Positions 56,880-64,000 of a DNA stretch of 64,000 nucleotides are shown here, in pieces. A program made the position numbers and the translations under genes. Origin of the DNA: Triatoma infestans (taxonomy: Eukaryota > Arthropoda > Insecta > Hemiptera > Reduviidae); the NCBI GenBank assembly GCA_011037195.1, contig JAAEAF010002378.1, forward strand, positions 1 through 64,000. Reading direction: 5' to 3'. Every line of letters starts with the position of its first letter. The stretch's first letter is position 1. The notes under the pieces are model-generated. The model did not search any database and was not told where the DNA came from. It worked only from the letters and a program-made list of their open reading frames with translations.

Positions 56880-57130
56880 GGTAAGCGATATTTGTTATAA
56901 GATTTTTCAAAATTCAGTTTTCATCATAGTCCAAGTTTCAAGGGCTCCTAAATTCCAAAAAAAATGTTTCAAGCAAATGGTCGGTATTTGTCTCGTGTGT
57001 GTGTGTGATGAGGAGGAGAATGAGAGACTGATAGAGGAAAAGAGAAACACTGAGATGTTGAGTTTGTGTTGTCAAAAAAAAAAATTATATTCTGACAAGA
57101 AAGTCTCAGTCAAAATCTGCTACTTTTAAT
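56880..57130 (+). repeat. Decayed R1k head region
   Basis: CAGTTTTCATCATAG, AAGGGCTCCTAAATTCC and TTTCAAGCAAATGGTC then GTGTGTGTG follow the R1k head order but are strongly diverged. Confidence 0.5.
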
Positions 57131-57164
57131 TTTTGTTCCATTTTAACTGGTAACACCATATACA

Positions 57165-57520
57165 TATAATGGATGAGTTAAGTGGAGAGAATTCAGGTCT
57201 GGTTGATAAAATGAGAAGACTTTGTTAACACTGGTTAACTAGTATATTAATAAAGAGACACAGTCTGCCTGGACTTTACAGTAGTGAATGGTTAAAGTAG
57301 AGTGGAATGACACGTAGTGACTGACGAGATTGAACTCTAGTGAACTGTATTTTTACTGGACTGTCCGTTGTTGTATTTATCTGGTTTCTCCCCCTCCAGT
57401 CCGAGAGAATGGTTGGGTTCGTTTCTCTTCCATCTACTCTTTTTGGTTGTCTTCTCTCTACTCTTTTTGGTTGCTGTTACATACAACAATGAGGCCAGAA
57501 CCCAGTTTTTCCATAAATTA
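57165..57520 (+). repeat. Dispersed repeat D, copy 2
   Basis: Shares ATATAATGGATGAG, GACACG then TGTGACTG-like, and GTATTTATCTGGTTTCTCCC then CCGAGAGA landmarks with 63455-63790. No coding is supported despite open frames at 57330-57568. Confidence 0.55.
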
Positions 57521-58439
57521 GTCTTGAAATCAGTACTTATAGGTAACCTTCTAACTGCTTATTTTTAAAATAAGCATACAAGAATGATAGTGCATCTTTT
57601 TGTTGTTTCTACATATTCGACCTACTAAACTCATTAGTTGCCCTATATAGACAAAGTTACGTGTTTATGGCTATATATAATGGTAGCAAGGATCAGTGAT
57701 TGCTGGAATAACATAAATGAAGACACGAAATCACTATGTGTACTGTAGCATATACAATTTTTATTTAGAAATTTATGAGGAGAGGAGAGTATAGAGTTAC
57801 CGAGCGGAGAGTAATAAATGTATAATGCGTAGGCTGTTTTGAGTCCATGTATGGCTAGTTGGAACTCTTCCCCTTATTCTAATAGTATATTATTAACTAG
57901 GGAAACCAGCATTATGAACACTCTATTGAAGTGTTATCCCTTCAAAATTGATCTTATGACTTTTTAAAGTTATCCCATTCAAAATTGATCTTATGACTTT
58001 TTAACTCTGCAGAGTTGATCTGGCGATTTCTTAAAGCTCTCACATTTTCGGCTGTTAATCCCAGTTTTTCCTACCACTTGGTGGTAGCTAGAAACATTTT
58101 TTTCTATAAGGAAGCTTGGCTGCCAAGTTGAAACTCATCCATCAATACATTGCAGCGGAAATGACAGAGGATTTTTGTTTTTTTTTTAATTTTTATTTCT
58201 AGTTCTTTACAACTACGTAATAATGTATAGTAAATCTGATGAATGAAACCATGTACAAGAGTGGAGCAGCTGTCCATTGACAACTCTCCAAAATATTTAG
58301 ATAATTAGTGAGGAATTAGAGATGTATGATGAACGGAAAATAGGGAATATGGATGAGAAGAGCTTTAGAAAATGATTAAGAAGGATTTAGTGAAAAGGAT
58401 TAATAGGAAAGTTAGACAGAGAGGGGAAACATATTTACA
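57521..58439. other. Unassigned DNA
   Basis: A short tandem duplication (TTCAAAATTGATCTTATGAC, twice) lies at about 57943-58000. No gene is seen. Confidence 0.45.
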
Positions 58440-59340
58440 TTTGTTTGTCACTCTATCAGAAGATTTCTCGGCCACTGACGTTTCAGTCTTCTGACAGGGT
58501 TTTCACGGATGGAATGGGAAGAAAGTTCTTGGATCAAAGGGTTTATGATTTCTTGGGAGGGATGCATGGAATTTTTTGTATCTGGATAAAATGAGATCGC
58601 GGACCAAAGAGAAGGTTGTGAATAATGGAGTTACAAAACATAGAACGGAGCGTTAGTGATTTGACGAAGGATTTTGGACTGGAGGGTTTGTAGTCGGAGG
58701 TAATTGGAGCGCTTGGTTGAGCCCCACACTTCGATTCCGTACGTCCATAGAGGCTTGAGTACAGTGCTGTAGATAATTACTTTGTTGTCTAGAGAAAGAC
58801 GAGAACGTCGGTCGAGTAAACGTGAGAGTAATTTGTATCGTCGATTTAGTTCCTGTCTTTTGAGTCTCGTGTGAGGATTCCAAGTCAGTCTTTTGTCCAA
58901 GTAGACTCCTAAGTAGCAAACTTTATCAACAGTAGGTGGAATTGTCCATTAAGTTGTACTGGAGGACATGTAGTTTTGCGGAGAGCTATGTATTTTGATT
59001 AATATGATTTTGCATTTGTTAATATTTAATTTAACTCTCTATTTCCTGGACCATTCGGCTAGGTTGTTGAGATGGGATTGGAGGGTGCGAGTAGGGTTAA
59101 CGGGATCTTCATAGGAAGTAAGGATAGCAGTGTCATCAGCAAAGGAAAATATGGATTTGTTTGGATTGTTTTGGAATATCGCTGGTGTACATTATTGGTC
59201 CTAGGATGCTTCCTTGTGGAATTCCTGCCTTCATGGGAACAGAGGGCAATGTCTTGTTGAAATGTGCTTGATGACACGACGGTGGCGCTCGGTATGGCTG
59301 CAATGGGAACTATTGATTCCAGCTCTTGAGGCGAATTTTC
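58440..59340 (-). pseudogene. Jockey-type LINE, reverse transcriptase fragment
   Basis: Minus strand: GIPQGSILGP (59198-59226) and FADDTAIL (59120-59143), the reverse transcriptase active site with its Asp pair. VCYLGVYLDKRLTWNPH near 58880-58920, STVLKPLWTYGIEVWG near 58725-58770 and LQTLQSKILRQITNAP near 58640-58690 follow, all in Jockey-clade order. A C-terminal RRLKRQWPRNL region lies near 58460-58500. The element is 5'-truncated within the reverse transcriptase. Frameshifts fall near 59147, 59040 and 58620. The 3' end is about 58440. Confidence 0.85.
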
Positions 59341-60207
59341 TCAATAAGAACCGGCTTGATTCCGTTAGAATCGGCAAGGTTTCCGATTCAATATCTAATT
59401 TTATTATTATGAATTATTATTATAATTCATAATAATAATAATAATAATAATAATAATAGCAGTAAATAATTATATTGTCATGTTAAAAAAATGGTATCTA
59501 TTAAATTTTGATGGATTGTTTTCTGAGTGTAAACATTTAATTGTTGAAGGTTACATTATTAAGTTGGTTTCCTTTACCAGCTGACAGTGATCGCTGGTTT
59601 AACGAAGGGAAAAATGCCCTATTCATAGCTTAACCTTTACCTTTATTTCAAAATAACTTATGCTTAATTTTACATTTAAAAATGCATACTTTCATTATTT
59701 GTTTGGTAAATATATATTGTGTAGTGATATCATTATTAGACTGTATTGAAAGGTTACTAAACTTTTTGTATTTCTAGTTTTGTTATCACTGTAATTCTCT
59801 AGGCTCATATTTACTTCATTTAACAAAATGAATCATTCATTTGTTGTTAGATTGTACTGTAAGTTCGGATACCAACCTGTTATATGTACAACAAGTTCCC
59901 ATCACCTTTATCAAATACGTTGAAGGTCTAATACTTCGGCTATATCTTCTGGAAGTAGGCTTATTCATCATGATTTCAATTTCGATTATTTTTTTCTCTT
60001 TTATTTTTGTTTCTATTGTTTTTCTATTAGTATTATTTAAATGTACTGTATATTATTTATTTAATAAAGTAATAGTTCGATATTTTTTCCTTTAGAAACG
60101 TCAGTAACTAGTTTCCGGGTTGGGTCATCCAATCTTCAAGCTGATGAAGTCAGCATTGTGGGAAAATCATGGATATTTATTTAATGTTTTCTGAGTGGTT
60201 ACCTTTT
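59341..60207. other. AT-rich DNA with (TAA)n
   Basis: A (TAA)n array at 59428-59457 follows the LINE. No gene is seen. The open frame 59841-60095 is hydrophobic and AT-rich, and looks accidental. Confidence 0.45.
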
Positions 60208-60618
60208 ACTTTCTCTTACTGCTGTAAGCGGAAGTATTGTGATCGTGTCAGATTTTCAATATCAAGTGTCCACCGGAAATACACGTTTTGAGGTTCCGGA
60301 AGTGTTTTTTATAAAGTGGTCTATGTGTGTGTACATATGTGTACAGCATTTCGCAAAAAAAAAAAAAATAGAAGAAAATTCATACTTGACATTCTGTTTG
60401 TATGTCACCATGGAAAATTATCTGTTAAAATTCCTCAACCGGAAGTACACCACATTACTAAATAGATTTTTCAGTTTTGTTTTTTTTGCGATTTTCTTTA
60501 AACTTAGCTACAACTTTTTATTTCCAACGTTTCTTCAGGAAAATTCATTTAAGGAAACTTTTGGTGGAGGGACGGGCTTATCTTGTTCTATAAAATGCTA
60601 TTGTAGTTTATTATACTA
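60208..60618 (+). repeat. R1k copy interrupted by a Helitron
   Basis: Head hairpin CTCTTACT-GC-TGTAAGCG, the CACCGGAAATACACG box and first module (CAACCGGAAGTACACC) run to 60618. Sequence after the Helitron (61524: TTCTATCACCTGAATAATAT) continues the normal R1k order. Confidence 0.8.
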
Positions 60619-61523
60619 CTAGCTAACCCGACCATGCTTCGCTGTGGTTCAATCTGATTTATAGGCTTAACCATGCGTGATTTTTTGATAATTTGTTTCG
60701 ATGCTTTGGAATACCCTGTCTACTAATTCTTCTTTTGAATGTACAATGTTGCAGAAATTAGATGGGAAGGAGATTTTTTTCCCGTTTCTGGATTTGTAGG
60801 AGCAGTGCCGTTACCGAGTTCGAGTAATTGTCTTGAAAATATGGCAGCTGATGGATCGTTTTGAAGTTGAACTATCATATTCGTTGTTAAATGAATTTTT
60901 TTTTACTGTGCTCCAAAGAGTTGAATATTTCAAGCAGGCATGAAATTCATCAGTTGGTGTTGAGCGAGGTATCACAGGAAGCGTTTGCCTGAAGTCACCG
61001 GCTAGTAACACCAATGCTCCACCAAATGGAACCTGATTATTTCGCAAGTCTTTCAATGTATGATCTAATGCTTCCAATGACATCTTATGAGCCATTGTAC
61101 ATTCATCCCATACAACGATTTTGCACGCCCGAAGAACCTTTCCCATTCCTGTGACAGTTTAAGAACTGAATGCGCTGTTCTACCTCCTTCCATCAACGTA
61201 GCAGCAATACCTGAAGAAGCAAGTGCTAACGCAATATGGCCGTTTGAACGGATTTTAGCACGGAATTTCCCGTTTCCGAGGGAACTTTGGAATAGAGGTA
61301 CTTATAAGTAGTTGAGAAAGAGCCACCATCGCAACGCGTCTGAGTCTGTCTATTTCTGCCAACCTCGCGAAACGCTCGGAGAAGTTTCCGTTTCCGTGGG
61401 AACTTCGGAATAAAAAGTATCTATAAACACTCTTATATAGAAATGTAACGCTGTGTAAAAATTTCAAGTCAATCCATCGACTATTTTTCGAGTTTTGCGG
61501 CCACAAACATACGGATATATAGA
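60619..61523 (-). mobile_element. Helitron, non-autonomous derivative, minus strand
   Basis: On the minus strand it begins TCTATATATCC (61523) and ends GGGTTAGCTAG (60619). These are the canonical Helitron 5'-TC and 3'-CTRR ends. A short imperfect hairpin (CCACAGCGAAGCATGG, about 60632-60647) lies just before the 3' end. The flanks are A before TC and T after CTAG, so the insertion is between A and T. The R1k copy around it closes almost perfectly when the element is removed. It is 905 bp and carries only a piece of the helicase. Two related segments with CCGTTTCCG and GGGAACTT(T/C)GGAATA lie at about 61262-61298 and 61385-61413. Confidence 0.85.
60811..61265 (-). pseudogene. Helitron Pif1-type helicase fragment
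   Basis: Minus strand: SNGHIALALASSGIAATL then GGRTAHSVLKL (about 61150-61260), IVVWDECTMAHKMSLEALDH (61084-61110 and on; the Asp-Glu pair is the Walker B motif), GGALVLLAGDFRQTLPVIPR (about 60955-61020), and CLKYSTLWSTVKK. This is the central part of a Pif1-family helicase as found in the RepHel protein of Helitrons. The Rep nuclease, Walker A lysine region and C-terminus are absent. A frameshift separates the first block from WDECT (near 61140). Confidence 0.85.
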
Positions 61524-61619
61524 TTCTATCACCTGAATAATATTGTAATGGGATTGTAAAGATTCATAGGATCCGAAGAGCGGAGAAGTACATTAATTGA
61601 ATCAAAAGTCAATTACTCC

Positions 61620-62400
61620 ACACCTAGGCTAGACTGTACAGTGAAGACAGTTTACGACCAGTTTACTTCCAGTCAGCAACCTATCCACTACCTTCTTATT
61701 ACTCAGCCAATCTCTCTCTTTATATTTCAGTCTCAAGTGTAGTGAAAGAACTAAATGGAAATATATTCCATATTTGAATAAAAAAATGTAAGTTGGCTGG
61801 AAATTTGTACAAGGGTAAAAATCCACGTACAAGACAACCGTTAGAAGAGAGGTCAGAGAACTCAGCCACTGTTTTCTTTTAACCCCCTTCTATAAAGGGC
61901 AGGTTTTACGAAGAGAAGGACCATTTTTGAACAGCCTAGATTCGAAATTCAAAATTCACCCAGTATTCATAGGTCAGATGACATCAGTGCCTGACATACT
62001 TGTTTAACAATTGAGTTTATATCAATCTAGCTAAATGAATCAATTGATTAAAGTGTATATATATATATATGAGCATGTTATTGTGATATGAAAAGTATTT
62101 TAATTTCTTTAGTCATAATATATTTATTTTAATCCATTTATTTCTTAAAACTTCTTTCTTAAACATATACACACTCACTCACAAGGCCCTTTTCAATACA
62201 CTCGGTACATTACTACGAACATATAACACACATCACACTAATAAAACATTTTACTACCTAATTTGTATTTTACTGTAAAGTTCTTGGAAGTTTGTGGGTT
62301 CTATTCATTATACAATGTTCAGCATAGATTATAGTTTATTTCTCTTTCGTAAATTCATTCTTTCTTTCTTTCCTTATCATTTCCATTATAAATATTAATT
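61620..62400 (-). repeat. Dispersed repeat D, copy 3, split by repeat B
   Basis: The two outer parts (61620-61740 and 62256-62400), read on the minus strand, correspond to consecutive parts of copy 1 at 43676-43835. Between them, at 61741-62250, lies a copy of repeat B. The interruption suggests repeat B inserted as a unit of about 510 bp. Confidence 0.55.
61741..62250 (-). repeat. Dispersed repeat B (LTR-like), copy 2
   Basis: Homologous to 31742-32235. On the minus strand it has ACTGGGTGAAT, AACCTGCCCTTTATAGAAGG, TGAGTTCTCTGACCTCTCTT and CCAGCCAACTTACA. It is inserted in a copy of repeat D. Confidence 0.6.
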
Positions 62401-62835
62401 GGAATTAAATATTTGGCCAAAATTCCCAGTTTAAAAAAAAAAAATCGGTTGATCTGAACAGTCGATCAAAATCAGTTTTACTACTGAACAGTTTTTTTTT
62501 TTTAATTAGTTTTCTAAGATTTTCTCCATAAAAACAACGACGGAATTTCATTAAATTTGTTACACTGATTTAAATACAGAGACATCATTGTTGTCGGAGA
62601 AAGAAAAAAGATAATTTAACGAAGTTTAGGGCGAATGGGAGGAAGTTAATACTTTCCTTCCAAAAAAGTAATTGATTAAATTTAGATTTATATCCCATTG
62701 ATGAAATAAAATTTAAGACAAAGTAAACATGTATTCAAAATTATAAGTTTATAGAAAAATTTGTCAATTATAATTTATTCTATAAACTGTAGTTATGGAA
62801 GAAAGGTCGTGTGAGTGTTTCACGCCATTTTTTTT
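62391..62835 (+). repeat. Decayed R1k third module and tail
   Basis: ATTAATTGGAATTAAATATT and GGCCAAAATTCCCAGTTT, then a GATTTCATTAAATTTG-like segment, and the tail GTGTGAGTGTTTCACGCCA ending near 62827. Confidence 0.6.
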
Positions 62836-63454
62836 TCTTAAAGCTTTGTTTCATTTTGGATTCATAGAACAGTATGGAGCTAATATGTTTTCAACAGGAC
62901 ACAAAATATTGTTCTGCTTAGATGAGTGTATGATGTAAAACTGTTGAACAATAAATGTGTTAGAGTTGATACTTCGCACTGTTTACCAATACATATAGAA
63001 ACATAATTGTTCAAAGAAATGATATAATTTTTGTATCATTTGACATATCCATTTCCAGATATAATATTTCACAGTCTCACACAAAACAGATATCACCTAT
63101 CATAAACTAATTACCTAATAATAACTTCCTTATTTTAATAGTGTGTTTTGTTCTTTTTTTTTATTTTTTATTTTATTTGTTTACTTTCGTATTCATTTCT
63201 TTTTTTATAAGAAATTATTTTGTATTAATTGTCAGGTTATATCTTTTATAATTACATATTGTACTTTTCTTTTAATATTTTCTCTGTTTGATATAAAATA
63301 ACAATATCTATATACGTATTTATTAGGAGAACAGTTGATTAAAATCGGCTCTATCCAGATACAATCAGCTGTTACTTTCTATTACTGATTTTAATTGACC
63401 TATGTATATAAAATGTTTTTATGAAATATTTATTTCATATTTATTTTTATTATT
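62836..63454. other. AT-rich DNA with no recognisable gene
   Basis: Nothing identifiable. Confidence 0.45.
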
Positions 63455-63790
63455 ATGTATAATGGGTATGATGAAGGAGAGAAAATTGTTTGGTTTAGAT
63501 TAACAAACTAGATATGGCTGAATACCGTATAATGAAAAAGGTGACACGGACTGTCTGTACTTTACCATTTTCTCTAAAATGGTAGAGTATGGTAAAGTGG
63601 TAAAGAGAAAAGTACGAGTAGATGACACGTTGTGACTGCCGAATGAACTCTGCTATATATGTATCTCATATATCTCCCGCCGCTGTATTTAAGCAGTTTC
63701 TCCCACTCTAGACCGAGAGAGTGGTCCTGTCATTTTTGTCCCTCTCACTCTCTCTCTCTCTCAAGTTAGGATCCTATTACATATATAATG
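63455..63790 (+). repeat. Dispersed repeat D, copy 4
   Basis: Shares the start TATAATGGGTATGATG, GTATAATGAAAAAGG, GACACG(T)TGTGACTG and TTTCTCCCACTCTAGACCGA landmarks with the copies at 43.6 and 57.2 kb. A 14-bp inverted repeat (ACTTTACCATTTTC with its partner) lies near 63558-63608. Confidence 0.5.
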
Positions 63791-64000
63791 TATTATTTAA
63801 GCCAATTTTTCTACTCAAAAATAGAATCAGGTGGAATCTTTAACAATATTCAAAATTTAAATATAATATCTGCATATAAAAAATATTAAACGAAGTTATA
63901 TTTTCTGTTGAATCATTGTCTGCTCTAAATTGTTCGTATTGTTACAAGTATGCAAGGGAAAATAAAAATTCTTAATAAAATTAATAGGCTCTGTATATTT

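Noticed and set aside
56845..57129. A 94-codon open frame.
   Set aside because: It overlaps a decayed R1k head and a GT repeat, and the Lys/Glu-rich end comes from simple A-rich sequence.
58470..58505. Minus-strand CAGAAGACTGAAACGTCAG, again hammerhead-like.
   Set aside because: There is no stem II between the two core parts, and the sequence lies in the C-terminal coding part of a LINE.
59841..60095. An 84-codon hydrophobic open frame that could be a small membrane protein.
   Set aside because: The composition follows from AT-rich DNA (Phe, Ile, Leu and Val codons). There is no supporting start context, homologous motif or repeat conservation.

Overview
The window looks like AT-rich, repeat-dominated intergenic or intronic DNA of an arthropod, most likely an insect. 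The evidence is the combination of Tc1/mariner-type (DD34D and DD41D), PIF/Harbinger and Helitron elements, Jockey-type and RNase H-bearing LINEs, tRNA-derived SINEs and a small LTR element, with long AT-rich unique DNA and many microsatellites. I cannot name the species. No long intact host gene is visible. The best candidate for host coding sequence is a 173-bp exon-like segment on the minus strand (23602-23774) with both splice sites in place; I could not identify its protein.

The dominant component is one roughly 1-kb repeat family, called R1k here, with more than twenty full, truncated or decayed copies on both strands. Two full copies, in opposite orientation, are both 1008 bp (4774-5781 plus, 30681-31688 minus). 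R1k starts with a hairpin (CTCTTACT/AGTAAGAG) followed by a GT microsatellite. It then has three related modules, each carrying a CCGGAAGT box, and ends with an internal inverted copy of the head sequence followed by a second hairpin (GTGTGA/TCACAC). T-runs flank it. It has no convincing coding capacity. Its architecture resembles non-autonomous Helentron (DINE-1/HINE-like) elements, but this is an inference.

Other elements are nested in or between R1k copies. From left to right: a TIR element with a captured R1k fragment (12.3-13.0 kb); a composite SINE and a decayed mariner (16.0-17.3 kb); two adjacent long palindromes, the second a rosa-like DD41D transposon whose 5' half has been replaced by an inverted copy of its 3' half (18.0-20.2 kb); a PIF/Harbinger derivative (22.5-23.4 kb); the putative exon; an inverted-arm element with hammerhead-ribozyme-like motifs (24.0-24.3 kb); tRNA-SINEs; an LTR element with a tRNA-Leu-type primer-binding site that contains a LINE relic (27.2-28.5 kb); a GC-rich LINE tail (33.0-33.5 kb); a 2.5-kb palindrome (35.6-38.1 kb); a LINE inside a SINE (39.6-41.5 kb); a second complete inverted-arm element (42.5-42.8 kb); a LINE (45.5-46.4 kb); a DD34D mariner (46.6-47.9 kb); further LINE tails (50.1-50.7, 51.2-51.8, 58.4-59.3 kb); a third composite SINE (54.8-55.2 kb); and a Helitron with exact ends (60.6-61.5 kb).

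The most unusual object is at 35.6-38.2 kb. A 1268-bp insertion in an R1k copy is flanked by a 14-bp target-site duplication. It begins and ends with pieces of the hammerhead-bearing element, but its interior is an inverted copy of about 1.08 kb of the DNA immediately upstream. It looks like a retro-insertion that copied neighbouring DNA in reverse. All coding relics here are broken, so I see no operon-like cooperation between genes; the window is a record of nested transposition.
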